Below are positions 23,780 to 35,185 of a stretch of DNA of 64,000 nt, piece by piece (the first letter of the stretch is position 1; every line of letters starts with the position of its first letter). Origin of the DNA: Dactylorhiza incarnata. Taxonomy: Eukaryota > Streptophyta > Magnoliopsida > Asparagales > Orchidaceae. Where the stretch lies: positions 186,001-250,000 of the forward strand of contig JAWHQI010000757.1 in the NCBI GenBank assembly GCA_033032865.1, in the 5' to 3' direction. The notes beneath the pieces are model-generated. The model was not told the origin of the DNA and made no database searches. It saw nothing but the letters and a program-made list of their open reading frames with translations. The position numbers were made by a program, and so were the translations under genes.

Positions 23780-24246
23780 TGTTTACCCGGGAGACCGCTT
23801 TCAAGAGGATTACTCGCAGACCGTACGGTTTGAGGATCGAAGTCGCCCGGCTCAGGTTAAACAAGGTCCATCAACACCAACTAGCACTGGCTGGGCGGAC
23901 TGACATAATTCAGATCGCCCTCAAGTACTAAGGATAATCCAGGCCCAAGTCCAACAGGACAAGTCGCGGTCTCAAGTCAGAGACCGGGCGGATTGTGCCA
24001 TAGAGACAAGTCAAGGTTCGGGATCAAAGAACAAGCCACGGTCTCAAGACGAAGACCGCCCGGATTACATCGTCGCCTTGGTCGCGTAATTCTCAGCCTC
24101 TGGTCAGACATGTCGAAAGGGCAAGCCGCCGATCCGCGCGGCTTCTTTCTTTTCTTCTTTGTGTATCCCGTCACCGCCTGCCCGTTTCTCCTGTACCCGG
24201 GCAGGCGGTTATTTTATCCCTGCCCGTTCGGGCAGGCCCCAAAGCC

Positions 24247-24254
24247 TATAAATA
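24247..24254 (+). promoter_or_regulatory. E 5' LTR TATA box
   Basis: TATAAATA in the context GCCTATAAATAGGGGGCGGCACTGTTC, shared by A, D, G, E and H LTRs. It marks the U3/R boundary about 25-35 bp downstream. Confidence 0.75.
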
Positions 24255-24404
24255 GGGGGCGGCACTGTTCCGAAGGGGCGCACTCTCGAATCTACGAGCT
24301 CGCTTGTTTGAGCTGCGGACTCGAGTTTCCCGTCTTGCGGATTGTCTGACCGGCCGGCTTCTCTTTTCCTGCACTTGTAACCGCCTCATTTTAATCAAAA
24401 GAAA

Positions 24405-24468
24405 GCCCGTCACAGGAGTGGCATTCGCCGTGACGGGCAAAGTCTGGCCTCGACCGCTGCTAGCGGTC
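24405..24468 (+). other. Paired hairpins near the E LTR end
   Basis: First hairpin GCCCGTCAC...GTGACGGGC (24405-24438); in A and F the same arms are GCCCGTCGC...GCGACGGGC, so both sides changed together. Second hairpin GACCGCT-GCT-AGCGGTC (24452-24468). Both lie in the transcribed part of the LTR and could serve RNA 3'-end formation, packaging or strand transfer. Confidence 0.6.
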
Positions 24469-24594
24469 CCATTTTCCTCACCTAAAAAGTAACCGGCAAC
24501 CCGCAGCCTCCGATTTCCTTCGGAGGCGCGATTTCGGACTCAACAGAAACACGCGACCTTCAGATCGCGGATTGTCGGTGAAATCCTCACCACA

Positions 24595-26453
24595 ATGTCA
24601 GACCGTCAGTTCCCCCTTGGAGACCGCTCCGATCACAGCGAGGACTCTTTGTGGGAAGCCCTGGAGCAATCAAGGAGGGAAGCCGAGCGGGCTCAGAGGG
24701 CCACTGATCAACGACTTGAAGCGATCACTCAGACTCTAGCAGTGCTAACCGAGCGACTTGTTCCACATCAAGCCACGGCTAATCAGGCAGTAACCCCGGT
24801 TCCTCCTCCACCTCCTCCTTACCCGCTACCGCAAGCCGCTAACTTCCAGCCCCAGCAAGAAGGCTTTGCGGCTAGGCAAAACTTCTATCAGGAAGCCGCG
24901 CACAGCATGCCGGCTCGGGTCCTCGACTTCCAGGGGGCGGCCTCTCATGCTGCCCATGTTTCCTACCCGCAAGAAGGCTCGGCCCGTCATTCCTACCCGC
25001 CAGAAGCTGCTGCCCGATCCTCTTACCAAGTGGCTTGCACGCGACTAGCCGCAGTTCCGGCGACTAGTTGCCCTGCTCCTCTATATGAAGATATGGAGGA
25101 AACTTCTCCCTTTGTGGACGAAGTCCGAGGGGAACCAGCCCCTAATAATTTCAGAGAACCTCGCCTGCCAGCTTTCAATGGGGAGACTGATCCCACGGTT
25201 CATTTACAAGCCTTCGAGTCAGCCATCGCTCTCAGAACCTTAACTGATGCAACTAAGTGCAAGCTTCTTGTAACCTCCTTTGAAGGACAAGCAAGGGAAT
25301 GGTTTTACGGTTTGCACCCCAGGTCGATCCGTTGTTTCGCTGAGCTGCGAAGAGAATTCCTGCTGAGATTCTCTACCTCAAGGAAGAGAAAGAGTGGCCC
25401 GGCGGCCCTCTTCGATATAAAACAACGGGAAGACGAGACGTGGGCTCGTTTTGTAGACCGCTTCCAAAAAGAGATAATGGAAGTTCAAAATGTGGATCCG
25501 GAGTTATATAGGGTTGTCCTCATCCATGGCTTAAGAGAGGGCCACCTAAAATTCGAAGCAAATATAAGGGAGCCTAGGACTTATCAGGAAATGATAAGTT
25601 TGGCAAATATGTTTATCAGAGGAGAGAAGAGCAATCCAGGCTACGTCGCGAAACTGGTAAGCGACAAGGAGCAGTCAAATCCATCCTTTCATCATCCGCC
25701 ATCGAATCAGTCCCACTTTGAACCCCGTTCCCAAAGGGGGAGAAACTACAAAAATAAGCAGCCATTTATGAGCCATCTGCGGTTTCAAGATCAGAAACCA
25801 CCGTTGGCCGTCGCTCCCGCTCCATCCGCTCCCCTTCCGCAAATCATGCCGGTATACTTACAACAGTATGCCGCGCAGCCACCTCCAGTTATTCCATCCA
25901 CTCAATATGATGACTCGCAAGAGTCATTCACTCCCCTAAACGTCACCATGGACGAAGTGGTCCAGATTCTGCAAAAGAGGCCAGATTTCAAAAGGCCTGC
26001 TCCTCTGAAGTAGGATATCCGCAGTCGAAATCCGAACCTCTATTGTGAATATCATAAAGAAGGCGGGCATCTGACCGAAGACTGTCGGGCCCTTCGTTTG
26101 CTTACAGAGAGACTCCTTGGAGAAGGAAAGCTCCGGGGTCTAGTTCGGAAAGATACAAGTGCTGAGCCAATTACCGGGAAGAAAAAGGAGAAGGAAACAG
26201 TAGAAGTGACCTGGGAATGCGCCGACATCGAAGACGACGACTGCTATGGTGACATCCATTCTTCTACCGAATGCGTCGAAGTCAATGATGTTGGCCCCTT
26301 AGGGGACATCTATTGTATCCATGGAGGAGTTTTAAAGCAGGAAGTGGCAACCACCTCGAGTTCTCCTCCCGAAAGCACTATTGTCACCTTTGGTCAAGAT
26401 GATCTTCCCCCCAATGCCAATCCTTTCGATGATGCGGTGGTCATCAAGGCCGT
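24595..26453 (+). pseudogene. gag-pol: E gag-pol, first part
   Basis: Starts MSDRQFPLGDRSDHSED. Gag core and C-x2-H-x4-H-x4-C knuckle are present. TAG at 26011-26013 interrupts the region between the gag core and the knuckle. About 13 codons present in C (after YCIHGG) are deleted in frame near 26330. The frame is cut at 26453 by F, just before the protease, and continues at 50290. Confidence 0.93.
26449..26453. repeat. Target-site duplication of F, left copy (GCCGT)
   Basis: Identical to 50285-50289. The interrupted codons GCC-GTC-ATC of E's gag-pol are restored when F and one copy are removed. Confidence 0.93.
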
Positions 26454-27600
26454 TGTTGAATCCAAAATTGCACCTCCACGATCTACTCGAGGGGATTGGG
26501 GGAAAAGGAGGCCGCGAGCAGCTGGTTACTTGGGTCGCGAGTGAAGAGGGGAGAAGAAGAGAGGGCCGCTAGCTTGCGGCGAGGCCAGACTTCGCCCGTC
26601 GCGGCAAAAGCCACTCCTGCGACGGGCTTTCCCTTTATTCAATAATCTGTCTTACAACTTGCCACTCTTAATACATGGAAATGAAATGAGTACAAGAGGT
26701 CGACAGATAAGAAAAACAAGTCGCCCAGGCTGTTTTGTTGAGGCCGCCCGGCCTGTTTGTTGAGGTCGCCCGGGCTTCTTTGCTGAGGCCGCCTGGCCAG
26801 TTTGGTGAGGTCGCCCGGGCTGCTTTGCTGAGGCCGCCCGGCCTGGCCGCTGTTAGGTGCGGTCTGGCTGTTTCTAGCCGCTAGTTTTGCCCCCAACCTG
26901 CCTGTCCTTTGTTCATGGTCGAGGGTCCTATTTATAGGCTCTGGGTCGATGTCGTCACCTCCGGTGAGCCGGTGACTGGATCCCTACCTGCGCGGTCTGA
27001 AGGAAGAGGCCGTCTGGCTTGGCGGCCCGACGGCGGAGGCCGCCCCTGTTGGGCGGCCTGACGGCGGAGGCCGCCCCTGCTTGGAGGCCTGACGGAGGAG
27101 GCCGCCCCCTGCCGGGCGGCCTGACGGAGGAGGCCGCCCCTGTTGGGCGGCCTGACGGCGGAGGCCGCCCCTGCTGGGCGTCCTGACGGAGGAGGCCGCC
27201 CCCTGCTGGGCGGCCTGACGGAGGAGGCCGCCCCTATTAGGCGGCCTGACGGCGGAGGCCGCCCCCTGCCGGGCGGCCTGACGGAGGAGGCCGCCCCCTG
27301 CCGGGCGGCCTGACAGAGGAGGCCGCCCCATGCCGGGCGGCCTGACGGAGGAGGCCGCCCCCTGCAGGGCGGCCTGACGGAGGAGGCCGCCCCCTGCCGG
27401 GCGGCCTGACGGAGGAGGCCGCCCCCTGCCGGGCGGCCTTACGGAGGAGGCTGCCCCCTGCTGGGCGGCCTGAAGGAGGCCACACGCCTTGGGCGATCTG
27501 AAGGAGGAGGTCGCCCCATCTTACCATTCTGGGCGCGTCATGTATAAAAACGTCGCGAAAAAGGCCTCTTCGGAGAGGATCGCCGATTTCTGGGTAAACA
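26454..27600 (-). repeat. F 3' LTR
   Basis: 1147 bp; on the minus strand begins TGTTTACCCAGAAATCGG and ends TTTTGGATTCAACA. TATA box at 26929-26936 (minus). Its U3 holds the GC-rich minisatellite at about 26990-27480. The GCCCGTCGC...GCGACGGGC hairpin is at about 26592-26625. Confidence 0.93.
26990..27480. repeat. U3 minisatellite of F (left LTR)
   Basis: About fifteen units of 29-32 bp of type CCTGACGGAGGAGGCCGCCC followed by CCTGCCGGGCGG. Each unit contains the dyad GGCCGCCC...GGGCGGCC. It lies 60-550 bp upstream of the TATA box. Open frames across it (Pro/Arg/Gly/Gln-rich) are by-products of the period. Confidence 0.88.
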
Positions 27601-27660
27601 TAATCCCCGCACTTTTTCAAGTTCCATAAAGAACTTCAAAAAAAGTAGAACTTACCCACG
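27601..27660 (-). promoter_or_regulatory. F purine tract and flank before 3' LTR
   Basis: On the minus strand GTGCGGGGATTA precedes the LTR start TGTTTACCC, the same tract that precedes the H (41626-41635) and E (60339-60348) 3' LTRs, where second-strand synthesis would start. Confidence 0.7.
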
Positions 27661-28678
27661 AAAATCGCGATCCTCTGCAAAACAGAACATAAAGCAGGTA
27701 TAAAACAATCTAATATGCGAGTACCTGAAGAGAACTCGCAAATACCTGCTAATCTCTGCAAAACAGAACATAAAGCAGGTATAAAACAATCTAATATGCG
27801 AGTACCTGAAGAGAACTCGCAAATACCTGCTAATCTCTGCAAAACAGGACATAAAGCAGGTATAAAATAATTTAATATGCGAGTACCTGAAGAGAACTCG
27901 CAAATACCTGCTAATCTCTGCAAAACAGAACATAAAGCAGGTATAAAACAACCTAATATGCGAGTACCTGAAGAGAACTCGCAAATACCTGCTAATCTCT
28001 GCAAAGCAGAACATAAAGCAGGTATAAAACAATCTAATATGCGAGTACCTGAAGAGAACTCACAAATACCTGCTAATCTCTGCAAAACAGAACATAAAGC
28101 AGGTATAAAACAATCTAATGTGCGAGTACCTGAAGAGAACTCGCAAATACCTGCTAATCTCTGCAAAACAGAACATAAAGCAGGTATGAAATATAACATA
28201 ACGCGAGTACCTGAAGAGAACTCGCGAATACCTGCTAATCTCTGCAAAAGAGATCTCAAAGCAGGTATGAAATATAACATAACGCGAGTACTTGAAGAGA
28301 ACTCGCGGACACCTGCTAATCTCTGAAAAAGAGAACATAAAGCAGGCATAAAACATAGTGCGAGTACCTGAAGAGAACTCGCGAATACCTGCTAATATCT
28401 GCAAAACAGAATATAAAGCAGGTATAAAATAATCTAATACGCGAGTACCTGAAGAGAACCCGCGAATACCTGCTAATCTCTGCAAAACAGAACATAAAGC
28501 AGGTATGAAATATAACATAACACGAGTACCTGAAAAGAACTCGCGAACACCTGCTAATCTCTGCAGAAGAGAACTCGAAGCAGGGATATAACATAACGCG
28601 AGTACATGAAGAGAACTCGCGGACACCTGCTAATTTCTGTAAAAGAGAACTCAAAGCAGGCATAAAACATAGCGCGAG
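27661..28678. repeat. F 82-bp tandem array, left part
   Basis: About 12-13 units of GCGAGTACCTGAAGAGAACT-CGC...TACCTGCT...AGCAGGTA. Each unit has two dyads: CGCGAGT/ACTCGCG (or TGCGAGT/ACTCGCA) and TACCTGCT/AGCAGGTA. The array is cut by H at 28679 and continues at 42472. It occupies the place of the aORFs in complete elements. Confidence 0.93.
28674..28678. repeat. Target-site duplication of H, left copy (GCGAG)
   Basis: Identical to 42472-42476. It lies within the CGCGAGT arm of a satellite unit. Confidence 0.93.
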
Positions 28679-29514
28679 TGTTTGCCCGGAAAACCGCTTC
28701 TTGGGTTGGACCATTAGCAGACCGCTCGAACTCCTGGGTCAGGCTGCTGGGTCCCGGGATCAGCGGTTCCCAGTTCAAGAAGGGCCAGGCCGGGCGGCCT
28801 GGTGTCATTTCCGGATCGCCCCCAAAGGGAGAAGATCGTCAAGAGCTAAGGCAAAAAGTTCATCCGCTGTCTCAGCTAGAAGGCCGCGCGGGTTGTCCCA
28901 TAGAAACTCGAGGTTCCAGCCCCGAAGAACAGGCCGGGGCTCCAGATCAAAGGCTATCCGAGTTACCTTGTGAAAAACGGCTAAGTCATGACCAGAAGGC
29001 AGACCGCGGCCTCAATCTCCAGGCCGCTCGGTCTGCATCATTGACTTAGTCCCGGTATCCTCAGCCTCAAGTCAGACGGGTAGGGAAGGCAGGCCGTCAG
29101 GTCGCGCGGCCTCTTTCTTTTTTCTTCTTTATGCATCCCGTCACCGCCTGCCCGTTTCTCCTGTACCCGGGCAGGAGGTTATTTTATCCCTGCCCATTCG
29201 GGCAGGCCCCCAAGCCTATAAATAGGGGGCGGCACTGTTCACAAGGGGCGCACACTCGAATCGAAGAGCTCGCTTGTCGGAGCTCCGGTCTCGAGTTTCT
29301 GGTCTCGCGAACTGTTTGACCGGCCGGCTTCTGCTTTCCTGCACTTGTAACCGCTACTTTTCAATCAAAGGAAAGCCCGTCGCAAGAGTGGCATTTGCCG
29401 CGGCGGGCGAAGTCCGGCCTCGACCGCTGCTAGCGGTCTAAATTCTCTAACCAAATAGTAACCGATAATCCGCAGCCCTCGATTTTCTTCGTGAGCGCAC
29501 TTTTGAATCGAACA
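28679..29514 (+). repeat. H 5' LTR
   Basis: 836 bp, TGTTTGCCCGG to GAATCGAACA. TATAAATA at 29217-29224. Hairpin GCCCGTCGC...GCGGCGGGC at 29375-29408 keeps pairing through a G-T wobble. Confidence 0.96.
29217..29224 (+). promoter_or_regulatory. H 5' LTR TATA box
   Basis: TATAAATA, 38 bp downstream of the TGCCC...GGGCA dyad and followed by GGGGGCGGCACTGTTC as in the other LTRs. Confidence 0.75.
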
Positions 29515-29565
29515 GAAACACGCGACCTTCAGATCGCGGACTATCAGCGAAATCTTTGGTTCAGA
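29515..29565 (+). other. H leader
   Basis: 51 nt beginning GAAACACGCGACCTTCAGAT right after the proven LTR end. There is no TGG. It contains the small dyad CGCGA...TCGCG. Its complement resembles the 3' anticodon arm, variable loop and T arm of a tRNA (see findings). Confidence 0.7.
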
Positions 29566-32500
29566 ATGTCAGACCGCCAGTTCCCTCCAAGAGACCGGTC
29601 CGATCATAGCGATGACTCCCTGTGGGAGGCTCTGGAGCAAACTAAGAGAGAAGCCGACTAGGCTCAGAAAGCAACTGATCAGCGTCTGGACGCGATCAGT
29701 CAGGCTCTAGCTCTGCTAACCAAGCGGTTAGCCCCCCAACAGGCCGCGGTTAACCCGGCCATGACCCCTGTTCTACCTCCTCCACCTCCATACCCATTTG
29801 CGCAGGTCGCTCACTCCCAACCGCCACCAGAAGGTTCTGCGGATCGGCAGAATTTCTACCAAGAGGCCGCGCGCTGTATGCCGGCTCGAGTCCTTGACTT
29901 CCAGGGGGCGGCTTCTCAGGCCGCTCGCTTTTCCTATCCGCCTGAGGTCGCCGCCTACCAGTCCTACCCGGCCGGAGCACCTGCCCGCTCCTATCAGGCG
30001 GCCTGTCCGCAAATGACCGCAGCAGAGATCCCCTACCACCCTGCTTTTTCTCTATACGAGGATGCCGAGGAGAGTTCTCCCTTCACGGATGAGATCCGGG
30101 GAGAGCCGGCTCCGAATAACTTTCGAGAACCACGCTTATCAACATATGGTGGGGAGTCCGATCCGGCATTTCATCTCCAAGCGTTTGAATCGGCTGTTGC
30201 TCTGAGGACCATCACCGATGCAACTAAGTGTAAGCTCTTGGTGACGTCCTTCGATGGACAAGCCAGAGAATGGTTCTATGGATTGCATCCTCGATCCATT
30301 AGATGTTTTGCAGAACTGCGTAGAGAATTTCTGCTTCGATTCTCTACCTCGAAAAAGAGGAAGAACGGTCCGGCAGCCCTATTTGAGATACGGCAGCAGG
30401 AAAACGAAACGTGGGCCCGCTTCGTTGACTGTTTCCAAAGGGAGATAATGGAGGTGCAAAACGTCGATCCAGAGTTATATAGGGTCGCTCTGATGCATGG
30501 CCTTAGGGAGGGGCCGCTGAAATTTGAAGCTCAAATCAGGGAGCCAAAAACATACTAGGAGATGATTAGTCTGGCTAACAAATTTATCAGGGGAGAAAAG
30601 ACTAATCCTGGTTATGTTGCCAAATTGCTCAGCAATAACGATCAGTTTAATCCCGCATCAACTCATCAGCAACGTTACAATCATCCATCTCGGCCTGATT
30701 TCGAACCCCGGGCTCAGAGGGGGAGGAATCTTAAGCCTAAACAACCATTCCTCGGCCATCAACGGTTTCAAGATCAGAAACCGCCGTTGGCCATCGCACC
30801 CACTCAACCCATGGGAGCTCCGCAAATAATGCCTGTATATCTGCCGCAGTACATCGCACAACCATCCCCAACTATCTCATCCATCCGATATGATGAATCT
30901 CAGGAGTCGTTCACCCCTCTCAACGTCACCATGAACGAGGTCGTGCAGATTCTCCAAAAGAGGCCTGACTTCAAGAGGCCTCCTCCCTTGAAATCAGAAG
31001 TTCGCAACCGGAACCCTAACTTTTATTGTGAATATCATAAAGAGGAAGGGCATCAGACTGAGGATTGCCGGGCCCTCCGGTGGTTGATAGAGAAGCTCCT
31101 GAAAGAAGGGAAGCTCCGAGGGTTGATTCGGCAAGAAACCCTGGTTGAGCCGCGAACCGAGAAGAAGAAGGAAGTGGTCGAAGTGACCTGGGAGTGTGCT
31201 GATGTGGAAGAGGCAGGTTGCTATGGGGATATACATCCCACAACCGAGTGTATAGAGGTGAATGACGTTGGCCCTCTTGGCAACGTCTATTGCATTCATG
31301 GTGGGGCAGGAGTAGAATCTTCTCGGAAATCTAGCATCGGGAGAGTTACGAAGCAAGAAGTGGCAGTCGCCTCCACTTCTACTCCAGAAAGGGCGGTCGC
31401 TACCTTCGGCCAAGAAGATCTTTCCCCAAATGCAAATCCTTTTGATGATGCAGTGGTGATAAAGGCGGTTATTGAAAACTACACCGTGCACAAAATTCTG
31501 ATTGATACCGGCAGCTCAGTTAATCTCATTTTCCGTGAAACATTCGAAGCCCTTAAAACTGGAAAGTCTTTACTCTCCACGGAAGGGCCCCTCTATGGCT
31601 TCTCGGGAGAGAAGAAGGAAGTGGAGGGGTGCGTAAAGCTTTTGGTATCGCTGGGGGGTATAACAAAGCTGATAAACTTCGTGGTGGTGGAAGCCCCAAG
31701 CAGCTACTGTGCAATTTTCGGAAGGCCAATTCTGAACGCTTACAGAGCGGTAGTATCTACTTTCCATTTGGCCTTGAAGTTCGCCGCTGAGGGGCGTCAA
31801 TATCGGATCCGGAGTGATCCAAGGGTTGCTCGCGAATGCTATGTAAAGACAGTTAATGTGATCACCGAGGCACCACTTCACAAGGCTCAGAATGACATCT
31901 ACGAGGTGTCCAAGCTCCCTGAGGAAATCAAAGAAAGCACAGAGCGGAAAGGAGTTTACCTGGAACCTGCCCAGGAGATCCAAGAAGTCCCCATTGCTGA
32001 AGGGGAAGAGAAGAAGCTGATCATCAACGCCGAGCTGTCGTATGAGGAAAAAGCTCAACTAACCTCCTGCCTGTTGGAGAACTTGGACATCTTCGCCTGG
32101 TCAGCGGAGGACATGCCTGGGGTAGATCCAGACGTAGCATGCCATCACCTCAACGTCTCTCCTGAATTCAAGCCGATCCAACAAAAGAAGAGGGAGGTGG
32201 CAACAAAGCTGGCATTGCCCATCAGAGAGGAGGTTTCCAAGCTCCTAAAAGCGGGTTTTATTTCTGAAATTCAATATCCAACGTGGATGTCAAACATTGT
32301 AATGGTTCCAAAATCTGGTGGGAAGTGGCGCATGTGCGTGGACTTCACAAAGCTCAATAAAGCGTGCCCCAAAGATTGCTATCCCTTGCCCCGGATAGAT
32401 GTTTTAGTAGATTCCGCGGTAGGATATAATTTCATGAGCTTTCTAGATGCATTTTCTGGTTATCACCAGATTAAGATGCATAAACCTGATATCCCGCATA

Positions 32501-35185
32501 CATCCTTCATTACCAATGATGGATGTTATTGTTATCTTGTCATGCCCTTCGGGCTCAAAAATGCGGGGGGCGACATATCAGAGGATGATGGACACAGTAT
32601 TCAAAAAACAGAAAGGGAGAAATCTTGAAGTATATGTAGACGATCTTCTTCTAGAAAGTAAAACTTTTTCAATCCATCTGAAAGACCTCGTAGAGACGTT
32701 CGCTACTCTGCGGAGGTTCAAATTAAAACTAAATCCTTTGAAATGTGTGTTTGGGGCCAACAAAGGAAAATTTCTGGGACACCTTCTCACTCCTAATGGC
32801 CTCGCGCCAAACCCAGATAAAGTAAAGGTCATCCTAGACATGACCCCTCCTCGCAATCCGAAGGAAGTGCAGCAACTTGGGGGGAGGTTGGCAGGATTGA
32901 GCCGATTCATTTCCAAGTCAGGGGATAAAAGCGCTCCATTTTTCAAAACACTTAGGGGAGGATCTAAGTTCGAATGGAGTGAAGAGTGCGATAATGCTTT
33001 CGAACAGTTGAAAAAGCAGTTAACCTCAACCCCTCTTCTTCAAAGCCCTCGTGAAGGGGAAACACTATTCTTATACTTGGGAGTGGGCCCAGATGCGATA
33101 AGCTCTGTCCTGGTGCGGGAAGAAAAAAAGAAGCAGTTTCCTATATATTATGTCAGCCACATCCTCAAAGATGCGGAAACTAGATATTCAATCTTGGAGA
33201 AATTAGCCTTGGCTTTGGTCATGTCATCACGAAGGCTCCGCCCTTATTTTCAGGCTCATCCCATTCAGGTGGTCTCGGACCATCCACTAAAGAGCATCTT
33301 GGAAAAGCCGGATCATTCAGGAAGGTTGGCCAAATGGGCAATCGAGCTAAGCAAGTTCGAAATATTATACATTCCCAGAACGGCAATAAAGGCACAAGTA
33401 TTGGCAGATTTCTTGGTAGACACGATGGAGTCTAATCCAGAACAAGTAGTGCAATCTCCCTTGGCTTGGATCATTTATGTGGATGGGGCTTCTGGCAGAA
33501 ACTCCGTGGGAGCTGGAGTGGTTCTGATCAGTCCAAATGGCATCAGGCTGGAGCAGGCTATCAAATTCTTCTTTTTAGTTACAAATAACCAGGCCGAATA
33601 CGAAGCATTCTTGGCCGGCTTGAGACTCGCGAAGGAGCTTGGGATAGAACACGTTCATGTGAAAACTGATTCTCTTGTAATGGCTTCGCAGGTTCTAGGG
33701 AATTATGAAACAAGAGAACCGATATTGAGAAAGTATCTATTTTTAGCTAAGAAAGAAATTGGGAGATTCAAATCCTTCATTATCGAACACATTCCGAGAA
33801 CACAGAATGAAGAGGCAGACAAATTGTCAAAGTTTGGTCTTCCATCAGGAGGGGTGACCTCAGAACTCTTTCGTCCGGCAATAGATGAGACAGAGGAAGA
33901 GGAGCTCATGCAGATCGATCAGCATCCTTCCTGGAAAGACCCCTATGAATTGTTTCTGTCAAAAGGAGAGTTTCATTCATCAATCAGGGACAGAAATAGA
34001 TTCAAAAGAAAGGCAGCCTACTACTACTTGATGGCAGGAGTCCTGTATAGGAAAACTCTGATTTCTCCCTCAGCGCGATGTGTCTCAGAAGAAGAAATTC
34101 CGATCATACTTCAGGAAATTCATTCAGGAGAGTGTGGTAGTCATTCAGGAGCGAAGACTTTGGAGAAAAGGATCTTGCGGCAGGGATATTTCTGGCCGAC
34201 CATGAGGAAAGATGCTGAAGCATTTGCCAGGCGATGTGTCCAGTGCCAAAAGTTCGCTCCTCTTCAACATTTGCCTGCTCAGTCGCTCAGGTCGATAACC
34301 GCGCCGTGGCCCTTTGCAGTATGGGGAATGGATCTTATGGGACCCTTTCCGATGGCCAGCGGTCAACGCCGTTTCATCCTTGTAATGATCGACTATTTCA
34401 GTAAGTGGATTGAGGCAAAAGCGCTGGCGAAAACAACAACTCAAATTGTCAAAAACTTCATCTGGGGGGAAATAATCTGCCGGCATGGAATTCCGTTAGC
34501 AATTGTTACCGATAACGGTCCACAGTTCAACAATTCCGAGATGAAAAGCTTCTGCGATCAGGCGGGAATTGATCTGCGATTTTCCTCAGTACATCATCCC
34601 AGGACCAATGGTCAGGTGGAAGCAGCGAACAGGCAAATCCGGCAGCTCTTGATGAAAAGGGTCTTAAATCAAAAAGGGAATTGGGCGGACCAGCTCCCTT
34701 CCATCCTTTGGACTCTTCGTACTACGCCATCTTCAGCTACAGGGGAGACGCCGTTCAAACTATCTCATGGCTCAGAGGTCGTTGTTCCCGTAGAATTTGA
34801 AGTGGTCACTCCAAAGGTTATGTATGCAAAAGAGGGAGGAGAATCATGGATGGATGAAAATGATGAGGCTATGAGGTATAGTCTGGATCTGATCGAGGAG
34901 CTTCAAGACGAGGCAACTATCAGACAGGAGGAAGTTAAAAGGAGGATGGCAAAATATTTTGACAAGAATGTCAGAGTAAAGCAGTTCGCAAGCGGTGATT
35001 TGGTATTAAAGAAGGTAGATGCTGCAGCCAGGTCTGGTAATGTTGGAAAGCTGGATCCTAATTGGGCAGGACCTTTTATCATCAAAGAAGTATTAAAGAA
35101 CGGGGCCTACCGTCTCCACACCAGTGAAGGGGAAGACATCCCGCGTACTTGGAGCGGTGACGATCTTAAACGATTCTATCCTTGA
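29566..35185 (+). pseudogene. gag-pol: H gag-pol polyprotein, two stops and one frameshift
   Basis: Same architecture as A: gag with N-terminal helix, Pro-rich stretch, gag core, zinc knuckle (CEYHKEEGHQTEDC), protease IDTGSS, RT with YVDD, RNase H plus archaeal-like RNase H, integrase with D,D,E core and a LKRFYP end. Lesions: TAG at 29659-29661, TAG at 30556-30558 (both replace Gln CAG/CAA of sister copies), and one extra G in the run at 32565-32570 just before YQRMMDTVF in RT. The rest is open, so decay is very slight and fits the low LTR divergence. Confidence 0.95.

Larger units (their letters stand above)
23780..24545 (+). repeat. E 5' LTR
   Basis: 766 bp, TGTTTACCCGGGAGACC to TTTCGGACTCAACA. 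Upstream of the TATA box is the perfect dyad CCTGCCCG-TT-CGGGCAGG. Hairpins follow at 24405-24438 and 24452-24468. Confidence 0.95.

Noticed and set aside
27237..27620. Pro/Arg/Gly/Gln-rich frames in the F LTRs (also 49584-50292)
   Set aside because: By-product of a GC-rich minisatellite; open in several frames at once.
27636..28349. Long minus-strand frames in the tandem array (also 43639-44598 and others)
   Set aside because: They repeat the same 27-residue pattern because many unit lengths are near multiples of three. Frames switch when unit length changes, and no other copy supports a protein.
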